Shown: positions 1-8,694 of the stretch, one piece after another
How positions within the stretch are numbered: the stretch's first letter is position 1
Layout: each line of letters starts with the position of its first letter
Source of the DNA: Nocardioides nitrophenolicus
GTDB lineage: Bacteria > Actinomycetota > Actinomycetes > Propionibacteriales > Nocardioidaceae
Assembly (NCBI RefSeq): GCF_016907515.1
Contig: NZ_JAFBBY010000001.1
Coordinates: forward strand, 2,666,001-2,730,000
Reading direction: 5' to 3'
Length of the DNA: 64,000 bases
Notes under the pieces: model-generated
Database searches by the model: none
The model's input: only the letters and a program-made list of their open reading frames with translations
What the model was told of the DNA's origin: nothing
Translations under genes and position numbers: made by a program

Positions 1-2
1 TC

Positions 3-761
3 GTGTCGACGGCTAGCCGCTACGACCCGTCCTCCGGCAAGCTCGTCTTCGAGTATTCGCCCGCCGAGGGTGCTTCGTCCGAACAGGTGGCGGCGGTCCT
101 GGACGAGGCGTTTACCAGGTCGGCCAGGACCCAGGCAGACGGGCTCCTCCCGGCCCCCGTCGAGCTGCTGCAGGTCAAGGCGAATCTCTTGGTTGAGCAG
201 ACCGTCGTTCAAGGCGGTCGCGATCTGTTTCGAAACGGTGGCAGGTGGTGTACCGCAGGGTTCACCGCTGCGCGAACCAGCAACGGGAACCGGGGAGTCA
301 CGACCGCCGGGCACTGCGGCGGATCACTCGCCTACAACAATCTGTCCGGCGTCATCACGGCCGATCCATCTCAAAGCGCCTACCCGACTTACGACACCCA
401 GTTTCATCGGACCCTGACGGGCAACGGACACACGACCAACAACCAGTTTCGCGCGACCGCTACCGAGGACCGGGTGCCGAGCTTGGTGCAGAACGCGCCA
501 GTCGGCACTGCGGTCTGTCACTGGGGTGGCACGAGTGGCTACAGCTGCGGCACGGTCGCTCTGACGAACACATGCCTGTCAGGCACGTGTGGACTCGATA
601 TCGCAAACGGGCCGACCTGCCTCGGTGGCGACAGCGGCGGACCATGGTTCTATGCGTCGATCGCCCGAGGTACGCATGTCGGCATCGACCAGTACAACAG
701 GTGTGTGTTCACACGGATCGGACGAGTCGAGAATGCCTTGGGGGTCACGATCCTGCAGTGA
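3..761 (+). CDS. Trypsin-like (streptogrisin-type) serine protease, 5'-truncated
   Basis: Secreted chymotrypsin-fold protease, C-terminal part. The catalytic triad is visible: His in TAGHC (codon at 312), Asp in YDTQ (codon at 393) and Ser in GDSGGPW (codon at 633). Paired cysteines around the His and Ser fit the disulfides of S1 proteases. About 70 residues before the catalytic domain resemble the end of a propeptide. No signal peptide is present and the frame runs to the window edge, so the GTG at 3 is probably internal and the gene begins upstream. Codon use is less GC-biased than in neighbours, suggesting acquisition. Family is secure; substrate unknown. Confidence 0.8.
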   Translation: MSTASRYDPSSGKLVFEYSPAEGASSEQVAAVLDEAFTRSARTQADGLLPAPVELLQVKANLLVEQTVVQGGRDLFRNGGRWCTAGFTAARTSNGNRGVTTAGHCGGSLAYNNLSGVITADPSQSAYPTYDTQFHRTLTGNGHTTNNQFRATATEDRVPSLVQNAPVGTAVCHWGGTSGYSCGTVALTNTCLSGTCGLDIANGPTCLGGDSGGPWFYASIARGTHVGIDQYNRCVFTRIGRVENALGVTILQ

Positions 762-826
762 TCCGAGGTGTCACCGTGCGTCGACCGACGCCGGCGTGAC
801 CTGGGCGCCGGTCGCGGTGGCCTGAC

Positions 827-2050
827 TCAGCGCCGGGTGGCGAGGAAGTCGGCGATCCGCCCGATCGCCTCCTCGAGCACCTCGACATCGGGCAGCGTCA
901 CCAGCCGGAAGTGGTCGGGGGCGAACCAGTTGAAGCCGGTGCCGTGGGTGACCAGGATCTTCTTGGCTCGCAGCAGCTCGATGACGAACGCCTCGTCGTC
1001 CTCGATCGGGTAGACCTCGGGGTCCAGGCGCGGGAAGCAGTAGAGCGCGCCTCGGGGCCGGACCGAGGAGACGCCGGGGATCTCGTTGAGCAGCTTGTCG
1101 GCGAGCATGGCCTGCTCGTAGAAGCGGCCGCCGGGGACGATCAGCTCGTTGATCGACTGGTAGCCGCCGAGTGCGGTCTGGATGGCGTGCTGCGCCGGGA
1201 CGTTGGCGCACATGCGCATGTTGGAGAGCGTGGTGAGGCCCTCGAGGAAGTCCTCGGCGAGCTCCTTGGGCCCGGAGATCATCACCCAGCCGGCGCGGTA
1301 GCCGCACACCCGGTAGGCCTTGGAGAGGCCGCTGAAGGTGAGGCACAGGACGTCATTGCCGGCGGCCGCGGCGGCGTGGTGGTGCTCGGCGTCCTCGAAG
1401 AGGATCTTCTCGTAGATCTCGTCGGCGAAGACGACCAGGTCGTGGCGCCGGGCGATGTCGACGAGCTTGGCGACCATGTCCTTGCTGTAGACGGCACCGG
1501 TGGGGTTGTTGGGGTTGATGATCACCAGGCCGTGGGTGTTCTCGGTGATCTTCGACTCGATGTCCTCGAGGTCCGGCATCCAGCCGTTCTCCTCGTCGCA
1601 CCGGTAGTGGACCGGCGTGCCTCCGGACAGCGACACCGCGCCGGTCCACAGCGGGTAGTCGGGGGCGGGGACCAGGATCTCGTTGCCGTCGTCGAGGAAG
1701 GCCTGCAGGACCATCGAGATCATCTCGGACACGCCGTTGCCGACGAAGACGTCGTCGACGGCGGTGTCCTTGAGGCCCCGCGACTGGTAGTACTGCGCGA
1801 CGGCGGTGCGAGCGGAGTAGATGCCGCGGGAGTCGGAGTAGCCCTGGGCGTCGGGCAGGTTGTGCACCATGTCGGCCACGATCGCCTCGGGTGCCTCGAA
1901 GCCGAAGGGTGCCGGGTTGCCGATGTTGAGCTTGAGGATCTTGTGACCCTCGGCCTCGAGGCGCTGAGCCTCGACGAGGATCGGTCCCCGGACGTCGTAG
2001 CGGACGTTGCGAAGCTTCTGGCTCTGGCGGATCTTGCGCACGAAGGCCAT
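827..2050 (-). CDS. alaA: Pyridoxal-phosphate aminotransferase, AlaA type
   Basis: Class I/II aminotransferase of 407 residues, very similar along its whole length to E. coli AlaA (glutamate-pyruvate transaminase) as I know that sequence. Conserved stretches include KLNIGNPAPFGF near the N-terminus, NPNNPTGAVYS, the PLP-binding lysine in FSGLSKAYR, and ANVPAQHAIQTALGGYQS. It should make alanine from pyruvate and glutamate in the cytoplasm. The ATG at 2050 (MAFVRKIRQS) gives the family length; the frame stays open further upstream but that part is Arg/Pro-rich and overlaps other genes. Divergent from the acetyltransferase with a 55-bp gap. Confidence 0.9.
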   Translation of the reverse strand: MAFVRKIRQSQKLRNVRYDVRGPILVEAQRLEAEGHKILKLNIGNPAPFGFEAPEAIVADMVHNLPDAQGYSDSRGIYSARTAVAQYYQSRGLKDTAVDDVFVGNGVSEMISMVLQAFLDDGNEILVPAPDYPLWTGAVSLSGGTPVHYRCDEENGWMPDLEDIESKITENTHGLVIINPNNPTGAVYSKDMVAKLVDIARRHDLVVFADEIYEKILFEDAEHHHAAAAAGNDVLCLTFSGLSKAYRVCGYRAGWVMISGPKELAEDFLEGLTTLSNMRMCANVPAQHAIQTALGGYQSINELIVPGGRFYEQAMLADKLLNEIPGVSSVRPRGALYCFPRLDPEVYPIEDDEAFVIELLRAKKILVTHGTGFNWFAPDHFRLVTLPDVEVLEEAIGRIADFLATRR

Positions 2051-2105
2051 CCTCTCAGGTCCGCGCCACCGATTTCCGGCTCGCTCACCGCCGTACCATC
2101 GAGAC

Positions 2106-2759
2106 GTGGCCCGGACCACGGTTCCGCTCACCCTCGACCTGCTCGACGCCCTGTTCGCCGACGCGGACGCGCCGTGCCGCACCTGCCTGTTCTGGGAGCG
2201 CGAGCCGGTGCACCGCGAGCGCCTCGCTCCCGCCGAGCGCGCCGCCGAGAAGGAGGCCTGGGTCTCCGAGCTGCTGCGCGAGTGGGGCTCCTGCGGGCGG
2301 GTCGCGCTGGTCGACGGCCGACCGGTCGGGTACGTCGTGTACGCACCCGCGTCGTACGTCCCCGGCGCCGCCGCCTTCCCCACCGCGCCGGTGTCCGCGG
2401 ACGCGGTGCTGCTGACCACCGCGTGGGTGCGCCCCGACCAGGTCCGCGGCGGGACCGGGCGGCTGCTGGTGCAGGGCATGGCCCGCGACCTGGTGGGGCG
2501 CGACGGGATCCGTGCGGTGGAGGCCTTCGCCCGCACCGGTCGGCTCGGCTCCGGCCGCGTCCCCGACTGCGTGGTGCCCGAGGAGTTCCTGGCGCGGGTC
2601 GGCTTCAAGACCCAGCGTGCCCACCCGAGCACCCCGCGGATGCGGATGGAGATGCGCTCGCTGGCGACCTGGCGCGAGGAGGTCGAGGCGGCCTGGGAGC
2701 GCCTGGTCGGCGTCGTACGACGGCCCAAGCACGCGCCGACCCCGGTCAGTCGGCGCTGA
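2106..2759 (+). CDS. GNAT-family N-acetyltransferase
   Basis: Predicted cytoplasmic acetyl-CoA-dependent transferase of 217 residues. The central part has the GNAT layout: a strand (RVALVDGRPVGYVVYAP), a conserved strand (AVLLTTAWVRP) and the acetyl-CoA loop region QVRGGTGRLLVQ, followed by FLARVGFKTQ. An N-terminal CRTCLFWE segment is seen in actinobacterial members that lie near the replication origin. GTG at 2106 is chosen because upstream sequence belongs to the promoter region of the divergent aminotransferase. The 3' end overlaps the convergent membrane protein by 14 bp. Substrate is unknown. Confidence 0.75.
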   Translation: MARTTVPLTLDLLDALFADADAPCRTCLFWEREPVHRERLAPAERAAEKEAWVSELLREWGSCGRVALVDGRPVGYVVYAPASYVPGAAAFPTAPVSADAVLLTTAWVRPDQVRGGTGRLLVQGMARDLVGRDGIRAVEAFARTGRLGSGRVPDCVVPEEFLARVGFKTQRAHPSTPRMRMEMRSLATWREEVEAAWERLVGVVRRPKHAPTPVSRR

Positions 2760-3480
2760 CCTCGCCCACCTCGGCGACCTCGGCCCGCCAGCTGCCGTCG
2801 ACCAGGGCCAGCTCCACCCGCAGCGGCCGGTCCCGGGTCGCGACCAGCACCGTGGCCGCGTCGGGGCCGGAGACGGCGAGGCCGGCGGCCAGTGCCTCGC
2901 CCGGCACGGCGTCCTGGGCGGCGGCCAGCTGCGCGCGGCGGGCAGCGTCCGGCTCGGTGAGATGGTCCACCGGCGCCGTGACGGGGACCAGGTCGTCGAC
3001 CCGCCACTGGGAGCGGTACCGGCGCAGGTGGAGGACCACGCCCGAGGGGTCCTCGGCCCGGTCGACGAGGACCAGGACGTCGGCGGAGGCGCCGTCGATG
3101 CCCATCAGCCCGGCGCCCGCGATCGTCACGGGCGCCGCCGGGTCGGTGCCGCCGTCGACGGCGTGCCGGTAGAGCCGGGCGTAGTGCGGGGTCATCAGGT
3201 CGACCGCGTCCGGGATCTCGCCGATGATCTGCTCCGCCGCGGTCGCGGCCAGGCTCAGCGCCGCACCCCGCTCCTCCTCCCCGATCACCAGGGCGACGGC
3301 GCTCGGGGTGCTGCTCGCACTGGTCGGCGGTGGCTGTACCCGCGATGGCGGCACCTCGCGTCCGCTGAGCAGCACCGCGAGCACGACGGCGGTGGCGACG
3401 ACGAGGAGCAGCGCGAGGATCGGGGGCAGGGCCTGCCGGAGGTCCGGTGGGCGCCGTCGTAGGGCGGAGTGGTTCCCCAT
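2746..3480 (-). CDS. Membrane-anchored hypothetical protein
   Basis: 244 residues. A short basic N-terminus (RRRPPDLRQ) is followed by one hydrophobic segment (about residues 17-38), a Pro/Ser/Thr linker (RVQPPPTSASSTPS) and a roughly 190-residue soluble domain rich in Ala, Val and Asp. This predicts a single-pass protein with its domain outside the membrane. The fold (WRVDDLVPVTAP, LALVDGSWRAEV) resembles a small beta-rich NTF2-like domain, but I do not recognise the family. ATG at 3480 precedes the hydrophobic segment properly. It lies downstream of trxBA on the same strand but is separated by a terminator. Confidence 0.6.
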   Translation of the reverse strand: MGNHSALRRRPPDLRQALPPILALLLVVATAVVLAVLLSGREVPPSRVQPPPTSASSTPSAVALVIGEEERGAALSLAATAAEQIIGEIPDAVDLMTPHYARLYRHAVDGGTDPAAPVTIAGAGLMGIDGASADVLVLVDRAEDPSGVVLHLRRYRSQWRVDDLVPVTAPVDHLTEPDAARRAQLAAAQDAVPGEALAAGLAVSGPDAATVLVATRDRPLRVELALVDGSWRAEVAEVGEVSAD

Positions 3481-3550
3481 GAGTCCTCCGGTTGATCGGG
3501 AGCGAGGACATTCTGGGGGCTGCGGAGCCACCCGGTGGCGGAAATGCGAA

Positions 3551-3576
3551 AGCCCCCGGTCCGGGGACCGGGGGCT
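3551..3576 (-). terminator. Rho-independent-type hairpin downstream of trxBA
   Basis: Perfect palindrome: AGCCCCCGGTCC pairs with GGACCGGGGGCT across a two-base loop. On the minus strand it is followed by a short T-rich run (TTTCGCATTT). It sits after the trxA 3' repeat element and before the next minus-strand gene, so it probably ends the trxB-trxA transcript. Confidence 0.65.
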
Positions 3577-3591
3577 CTCGAGGCTGACGTT

Positions 3592-3754
3592 AGAGATTCC
3601 GCGGGTAGGCGCCGCCTGCTGCGCGCCGCGACACGCGCACGCTGGCGGCGTTGGCGTCGCTCGATGGGCGGCCAAGCACGTCTTCGCTCCGCCGCCTTGC
3701 CATCGCACGCGTCTCGCGACGCTCGCGACGACGCCGCCTACCCGCGGAATCTCT
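3592..3754. repeat. 163-bp element bounded by a perfect 20-bp inverted repeat
   Basis: Left arm 3592-3611 (AGAGATTCCGCGGGTAGGCG) and right arm 3735-3754 are exact reverse complements. The right arm touches the trxA stop codon. The 123-bp interior has no convincing reading frame and contains further GC-rich imperfect palindromes. The size, terminal inverted repeats and intergenic position suggest a MITE-like or structured-RNA repeat. No second copy is in this window. Confidence 0.6.
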
Positions 3755-4083
3755 TAGTTGATGAAGTCGGCGAGCTCGTTGAGGATCGCGGCCTTCGGAC
3801 GGGCGCCGACGATGGTCTTCACGACCTCGCCGCCCTGGTAGACGTTGATGGTCGGGATGCCGGTGACCCGGTACGACGCCGGGGTGACCGGGTTCTCGTC
3901 GACGTTCATCTTGAAGAACGTGATCTTGTCGCCGTGGGTGCCGGCGATCTCGTCGAGGATCGGGGCGACCTGGCGGCACGGGCCGCACCACTCGGCCCAG
4001 AAGTCCACGAGGACGGGCTTGTCGGACTTGAGGACCTGCGCGTCGAACTCGGCGTCGGTCACGGCGGAGATGTTGTCGGCCAC
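3754..4083 (-). CDS. trxA: Thioredoxin
   Basis: Cytoplasmic disulfide reductase of 109 residues with the WCGPC active site (Cys33 and Cys36) after VLVDFWAE, and the cis-proline in TGIPTINVY. Two GTG starts are in frame. The one at 4083 has GAAGGGG eight bases upstream, whereas the one at 4092 would overlap that ribosome site, so 4083 is preferred. It follows trxB by about 50 bp as in other actinobacteria. It can supply electrons to the class Ia ribonucleotide reductase and to the thioredoxin-type ArsC in this window (inference). Confidence 0.95.
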   Translation of the reverse strand: MADNISAVTDAEFDAQVLKSDKPVLVDFWAEWCGPCRQVAPILDEIAGTHGDKITFFKMNVDENPVTPASYRVTGIPTINVYQGGEVVKTIVGARPKAAILNELADFIN

Positions 4084-4133
4084 GGTGGGCACCCCTTCGG
4101 GATCTAGGTGAACGTGAAGTCTGTTGATGGAAC

Positions 4134-5117
4134 CTACGCGGTGACCGGGGCATTCCCGGCGGTCGCGGCGGCGTGGTCGAGCTCGGCGATGAACCGCTCC
4201 GCGTCGAGGGCGGCCGCACAGCCGGTGCCGGCGGCGGTGATCGCCTGGCGGTAGGTGTGGTCGACCAGGTCACCGGCGGCGAAGACACCCCGGATGTTGG
4301 TGGCGGTCGAGCCGGGCTGGACCAGGACGTAGCCGTTGTCGTCGAGGTCGACCTGACCGACCAGCAGCTCGGAGCGCGGCTCGTGGCCGATCGCGATGAA
4401 CAGGCCGGTCGCGGGCAGCTCCGAGGTGGCGCCGGTGACGGTGTCCTTGAGGGTCAGCGACTCCAGCGAGTCCTCGCCGTTGATCGACTCGACGACGGAG
4501 TTCCACACGATCTCGAGCTTCGGGTCGGCGAAGGCGCGCTCCTGCATGATCTTCGAGGCGCGCAGCTCGTCGCGACGCACGATCAGGGACACCTTCGAGC
4601 CGAACCGGGTCAAGAAGGTGGCCTCCTCGACGGCCGAGTCGCCGCCGCCGACGACCGCGATGTGCTGCTCGCGGAAGAAGAAGCCGTCGCAGGTGGCGCA
4701 GTAGGAGACGCCGCGACCGGAGAGCCGCTCCTCGTTGGGGAGGTCGAGCTTGCGGTAGCCGGAGCCGGTCGACAGGATCACCGCGCGTGCGGTGTAGGTG
4801 TCGGTGGCGGTCTTCACGACCTTGATGTCGCCGGTGAGGTCGACCTCGACCACGTCGTCGGCGACCAGCTCGGCGCCGAACCGCTCGGCCTGGGCGCGCA
4901 TCTCGTCCATCAGCGCCGGGCCCTGGATGCCGTCACGGAAGCCGGGGAAGTTCTCGACCTCGGTGGTGTTCATCAGGGCGCCGCCGGCGGTGACCGAGCC
5001 CTCGAAGACCAGCGGGTTCAGCTGGGCCCGCGCGGCGTAGATCGCGGCGGTGTAGCCGGACGGCCCGGACCCGATGACGATGACGTTGCGGGGTTCGGAC
5101 GGGGCGGACTCGGACAT
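4134..5117 (-). CDS. trxB: Thioredoxin reductase
   Basis: FAD- and NADPH-dependent reductase of 327 residues. It shows the FAD loop GSGPSG at the N-terminus, the redox pair CATC, the NADPH-binding GGGDSA, and the C-terminal FAD motif [16 protein letters not shown]. The ATG at 5117 (MSESAPSEP) has GGGAG five bases upstream; an upstream in-frame ATG adds only 14 unconserved residues. It forms an operon with trxA. Gene order trxA-trxB-antisigma-sigM-kinase-murJ matches the origin-proximal block of Streptomyces and Mycobacterium. Confidence 0.95.
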   Translation of the reverse strand: MSESAPSEPRNVIVIGSGPSGYTAAIYAARAQLNPLVFEGSVTAGGALMNTTEVENFPGFRDGIQGPALMDEMRAQAERFGAELVADDVVEVDLTGDIKVVKTATDTYTARAVILSTGSGYRKLDLPNEERLSGRGVSYCATCDGFFFREQHIAVVGGGDSAVEEATFLTRFGSKVSLIVRRDELRASKIMQERAFADPKLEIVWNSVVESINGEDSLESLTLKDTVTGATSELPATGLFIAIGHEPRSELLVGQVDLDDNGYVLVQPGSTATNIRGVFAAGDLVDHTYRQAITAAGTGCAAALDAERFIAELDHAAATAGNAPVTA

Positions 5118-5210
5118 GGGACTCCCAACGGGATCTGGCCAGGACGGACACTTCGACAACGAGATCGTAGGCCGCGAGATTCCCGAGCGCCCGTCCGGTC
5201 CGGTGTGGGC

Positions 5211-5999
5211 TCAGCCGGTGGCGGCGAGGGTGGTGGAGTGGAGGACGTCGGCGGTGCCGCAGGTGAGCACCTCGGCGACCTGGGTGGAGCCGACCGGGGC
5301 GCGGAAGGCGACGACCGCCGGCTTGCCGTCGTACTCGACGCCGACGAGGTGGCCGGCGCCGTAGCTCGCCGCGCCGCACATGAAGTCGGCGGGCGCGGTC
5401 AGGGTCGTGCCGGTGTAGTCGGCGGTGCTGGGGTGCGGCAGCAGGACGTGCTGGAGCGCGACCAGGTCCTCGCGCAGGTGGGTGATCCGCACCTCCCGCA
5501 GCGGCTGGTCGGTGGCCACCCGCCGCGGCTCGACCGAGAGCCGGTCGCCCTGCTCCTCGACGGCGCCCGGCGCGGCCGCGGACTCCGTCGCGGCCTCGGG
5601 CGCCGCCTCCTGGGCGGAGCCGCCGGCGGCGTCGCGGCTGGTGTCGTCCTGGGCGGCCTTGCTCGCGGCGGTGAGGTCGTCACTCTGGTGGTCCGAGGCG
5701 ATCCCGACGCCGACCGCGACCACGGCCACCGCGGCCGCGGCGCCGAACAGCATCCGGACCCGCCGGCGCCGGCGCAGCGCCGCCGGGTCGAGGGGGACGA
5801 CGACCGCCTCGGGGTGGGACTCGTGGACGCCGCCCAGGGGGCGGGTGCCCGACACGCGCTCGGTGGCGAGCCCGGCGATCACGTCGTCGAGCCGGGCGGC
5901 GACGTCGCCCGGCATCCGCACCGGACCGCCGGCGTCCGCGAGGGCGCGCCGGACGGCGTCCTCCTGGGCGGGGGTCAACGGCTCGTGGGCGTCGGTCAT
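5211..5999 (-). CDS. Membrane anti-sigma-like protein next to SigM-type sigma factor
   Basis: 262 residues. The N-terminal half is cytoplasmic and acidic (MTDAHEPLTPAQEDAVRRAL), then a basic stop (RRRRRVRM) leads into one membrane helix (LFGAAAAVAVVAVGVGIASD, about residues 85-105). An Ala/Glu-rich linker and an extracytoplasmic domain with two cysteines follow. Position directly after the ECF sigma gene and single-pass topology match anti-SigM factors such as mycobacterial RsmA. No zinc HxxxCxxC motif is visible. Assignment rests on context and topology. Confidence 0.65.
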   Translation of the reverse strand: MTDAHEPLTPAQEDAVRRALADAGGPVRMPGDVAARLDDVIAGLATERVSGTRPLGGVHESHPEAVVVPLDPAALRRRRRVRMLFGAAAAVAVVAVGVGIASDHQSDDLTAASKAAQDDTSRDAAGGSAQEAAPEAATESAAAPGAVEEQGDRLSVEPRRVATDQPLREVRITHLREDLVALQHVLLPHPSTADYTGTTLTAPADFMCGAASYGAGHLVGVEYDGKPAVVAFRAPVGSTQVAEVLTCGTADVLHSTTLAATG

Positions 6000-6047
6000 G
6001 GGGGGAGTTCCTGGCACGGGGGTCCCCGGTGGGGACGGGACGGATGG

Positions 6048-6725
6048 TCAGTCGACGGCGGTCCCGGCGGGTGGTCCGCGGGGCGCCACCGATCCGACGT
6101 CCGGCGGGCGGGTCGGGTTCCCGCCGTCGTGCGGCCGGGAGTCGGTCTCCTCTCCCGCGAGGTCGAGGACGTCGGCGAGCAGGACGGCGAGCCGCGCCCG
6201 GCCCCGCGAGCAGCGGCTCTTGACGGTGCCTTCGGCGCAGTCGAGGATCTGGGCGACCTCGGCGACCGGGTAGCCCTCCATGTCGACCAGCACGATCGCG
6301 GCCCGCTGCTCCTCGGGCAGGGTGCGCAGCGCCGCCAGCACCCGTTCGCGCCGGTCGACGGCGAGACCGTGCTCGGCGGGATCGATCGCGTCGGCGACGG
6401 TCTCGCGACGACCGGTTCCGAGGTCGTCGAGGTCGTCGGGCAGCGGCTCGGTGCGGCGTACCTTGTCGGCGCGGAGGCGGTCGAGGCAGGCGTTGACCAC
6501 GACCCGGTGCAGCCACGTGGTGACCGCGGCGTCGCCGCGGAAGGTGCCGGCCCGGCGGAACGCCGACACCAGGGCGTCCTGGAGCGCGTCGGCGGCGGTC
6601 TCGGGGTGACCGCAGGTGCGCAGCGCGACCGCCCACAGCCGGTCGCGGTGCCGGGTGACCAGGGTGCCGAAGGCGGCCGGGTCACCCGCCACGTGGGCGG
6701 CCAGCAGCTCGTGATCGGTCAGCAT
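6048..6725 (-). CDS. sigM: ECF RNA polymerase sigma factor, SigM-like
   Basis: About 225 residues. Region 2 includes LLAAHVAGDPAAFGTLV and ALQDALVSAFRRAGTFRG; region 4 includes LPEEQRAAIVLVDMEGYP and the recognition helix CAEGTVKSRCSRGR. A Pro-rich tail of about 30 residues follows. ATG at 6725 has GAGG eight bases upstream; a GTG at 6743 that overlaps the upstream stop is an alternative. In relatives SigM responds to oxidative stress and acts on envelope and thioredoxin genes. Position between the pseudokinase and anti-sigma genes supports the name. Confidence 0.85.
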   Translation of the reverse strand: MLTDHELLAAHVAGDPAAFGTLVTRHRDRLWAVALRTCGHPETAADALQDALVSAFRRAGTFRGDAAVTTWLHRVVVNACLDRLRADKVRRTEPLPDDLDDLGTGRRETVADAIDPAEHGLAVDRRERVLAALRTLPEEQRAAIVLVDMEGYPVAEVAQILDCAEGTVKSRCSRGRARLAVLLADVLDLAGEETDSRPHDGGNPTRPPDVGSVAPRGPPAGTAVD

Positions 6726-6735
6726 CGCGCCGGCC

Positions 6736-8628
6736 TCACTCACCACGGACCACCACCTCGGAGACCTGGGCCCGGAAGCCGCCGGAGACCTCCGGCAGGG
6801 CCGTCCACCACAGGACAAGGTAGCGAGCCTTCACCGGTTGCGCAGGGGTGAGGTTCAACCTGCCGCCTCCGGTCGCCTCCGCGACGGGATCGCCGGTGGG
6901 TGCGGCGGTGGGCGCCGCGGTGCCGTCGACGGCGTACAGGCCCACCTGGTTGGACGTCATCAGGCCGTCGTCGAGCATCCGCAGCTCGACCGTCGCGACG
7001 GTGCGGGTGCCACCCAGGTCGAGGACCAGGCCGACGCCGGTCTTCAGGCCGGTGGGCCCGAGCTGCTGGAGATAGGTGTCGGTGCGCCAGCTGGTCCTCG
7101 GGTCGCCGTCGAGGACGTCGCCGGCCAGGGAGCCGTTCTCGTCGCCGTCGGTGCCGAGCGGATCGAGCGCTCCGGCCGTGACGCCGTCGAGCGGGGCGGC
7201 CCGGCCGGCGGTGGTCGTCGTGGTGGGGGTGGGGGCCTCCTGGGGGTCGCCGCCGAGAGCGGTGCGGCCCCGGCCGAGGTTGAACGCGATCGCGACCGCC
7301 ACCAGCAGCAGGACGGCGAGCGCCACCGCCATCGCCAGGCGCAGCCAGCTCCGCCCGGGCACGCTCTCGAGGCTGTCGGTCGACTCCTGGGCGTCGGGAC
7401 CGGTGTCGGTCTCCCACGGCCAGAAGCCGGTCGGGGTCGGGCCACCAGGTGGGCCACCCGGCTCGGACGGGACCGGCGGCAGCCGGCGCCGCCCGCCCGG
7501 CGGGTCGGGCGCGAACAGCGGCCGCTCGGGCAGGTCCTCGAACGGCGGTGGCGGCGGCGGTGGGGTGCTCCGGGTGCGCAACCAGGTGACGTCCTCGTCG
7601 TCGCCGAACACCGGCATCCCGGCCTCGGTGGGCAGCTCGGTGACCAGCGGGATCGGTGGCTCGTCCTCGGACTCCGGCTCCAGATCGGGCTCGGGCTCCG
7701 GCTCGGGCTCCGGGGCCGGCGGGACGACCGGGATGTCGTCGCGCGAGGCGTCGTGGGGCAGCGGGTCGGCGAGGGCGGGCAGCCAGACCGGACGGAGCTC
7801 GTTGATCGGCGGGATCGCCCGGGCCAGCCGGGCGGGCGCACCGGCCGGGTCGCCGACGAAGGCGAGCAGCTCGGCGGCGATCGCGGCGGCCGAGGAGACG
7901 TCGGGGTGCTCACCGCCGCGCCGGCGCCAGCGGGGCACGGCGCCGCGCTGGTCCAGCTCGCGCCACAGGACGTCGAGCGGCTGGGGCACGCCGGCGACCA
8001 CCTGGCGCGGGCTCAGGGTGAGGTCGTTCTCGCGGGGCGCGGCGGGGACGATGGAGCCGGAGGGCCCCGGCCAGGTGCCGGTGAGGGCGCAGTGGAGCAG
8101 GCCGCCGAGGTCCTCGAGGTCGCCCTGGACGTCGCCGGGCGAGAGTCCGTGCAGCGCGGCGTCGACGCACATGCCGATGATGCGCACCGCGCCGTAGCGG
8201 TCGATGAGGACGTTCTCGGGGTTGAGCCGGCCGTGGGTCACGCCGGCGGCGTGCGCGCGGGCGAGTGCGTCGGCGACGTCGGCGACCAGCCAGGCCGCGT
8301 TGCGCGGGGTCAGCGGTCCGTCATGGGTGACCAGGATGTCGAGCGAGATGCCGGTGCCCCACTCGTTGACCACGAAGCAGCGCCCGTCCTCCTCCTCGGC
8401 GTCGAGGACGCGCAGGATCCGCGGGTCGAGGACCTGGGCGGAGGTGCGGGCGGCCTCGACCAGCTCGTGGGCGCGCGGATCGTCCTGGGCGATGACGTGC
8501 AGCGCGACGTAGCGCTCGAGCACCCGGTCGTGGGCGCGCCAGAACCGCCCCCCGCCGCTCTCGCTGAGCAGGTCGATCAACCGGTAGCGGCCGGCGAGGA
8601 CATCGCCCGACCGCGTCGACGTCGCCAC
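6736..8628 (-). CDS. Pseudokinase-TM-discoidin-like protein beside murJ
   Basis: 630 residues. Residues 10-260 have the Ser/Thr kinase fold, but all three catalytic signatures are lost: the ATP lysine position reads VALH, the HRDLKPEN loop reads HGRLNPEN (132-139), and DFG is replaced by IGM. Next come a Glu-Pro repeat stretch, a Pro-rich linker and one membrane helix (LAMAVALAVLLLVAVAIAF). The external C-terminal domain resembles a discoidin/F5-8C fold. In M. tuberculosis the equivalent pseudokinase is fused to MviN/MurJ and binds FhaA; here it is separate. GTG at 8628 has AGGGGG upstream. Confidence 0.85.
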   Translation of the reverse strand: MATSTRSGDVLAGRYRLIDLLSESGGGRFWRAHDRVLERYVALHVIAQDDPRAHELVEAARTSAQVLDPRILRVLDAEEEDGRCFVVNEWGTGISLDILVTHDGPLTPRNAAWLVADVADALARAHAAGVTHGRLNPENVLIDRYGAVRIIGMCVDAALHGLSPGDVQGDLEDLGGLLHCALTGTWPGPSGSIVPAAPRENDLTLSPRQVVAGVPQPLDVLWRELDQRGAVPRWRRRGGEHPDVSSAAAIAAELLAFVGDPAGAPARLARAIPPINELRPVWLPALADPLPHDASRDDIPVVPPAPEPEPEPEPDLEPESEDEPPIPLVTELPTEAGMPVFGDDEDVTWLRTRSTPPPPPPPFEDLPERPLFAPDPPGGRRRLPPVPSEPGGPPGGPTPTGFWPWETDTGPDAQESTDSLESVPGRSWLRLAMAVALAVLLLVAVAIAFNLGRGRTALGGDPQEAPTPTTTTTAGRAAPLDGVTAGALDPLGTDGDENGSLAGDVLDGDPRTSWRTDTYLQQLGPTGLKTGVGLVLDLGGTRTVATVELRMLDDGLMTSNQVGLYAVDGTAAPTAAPTGDPVAEATGGGRLNLTPAQPVKARYLVLWWTALPEVSGGFRAQVSEVVVRGE

Positions 8629-8694
8629 CTCGATCCCCCTGCCGATCCGCCCTCGAGTCCCTCCGGTCACCTTAGGACACGCCGTCAGCCCGGG

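Noticed and set aside
827..3511. A single 894-codon minus-strand frame
   Set aside because: Only the portion from 2050 to 827 matches an aminotransferase; the rest is Arg/Pro/Gly-rich and overlaps the GNAT gene and the membrane protein gene in other frames.
4173..6851. 892-codon plus-strand frame opposite trxB, anti-sigma and sigM
   Set aside because: Low-complexity Gly/Arg/Val composition and complete overlap with well-supported minus-strand genes.
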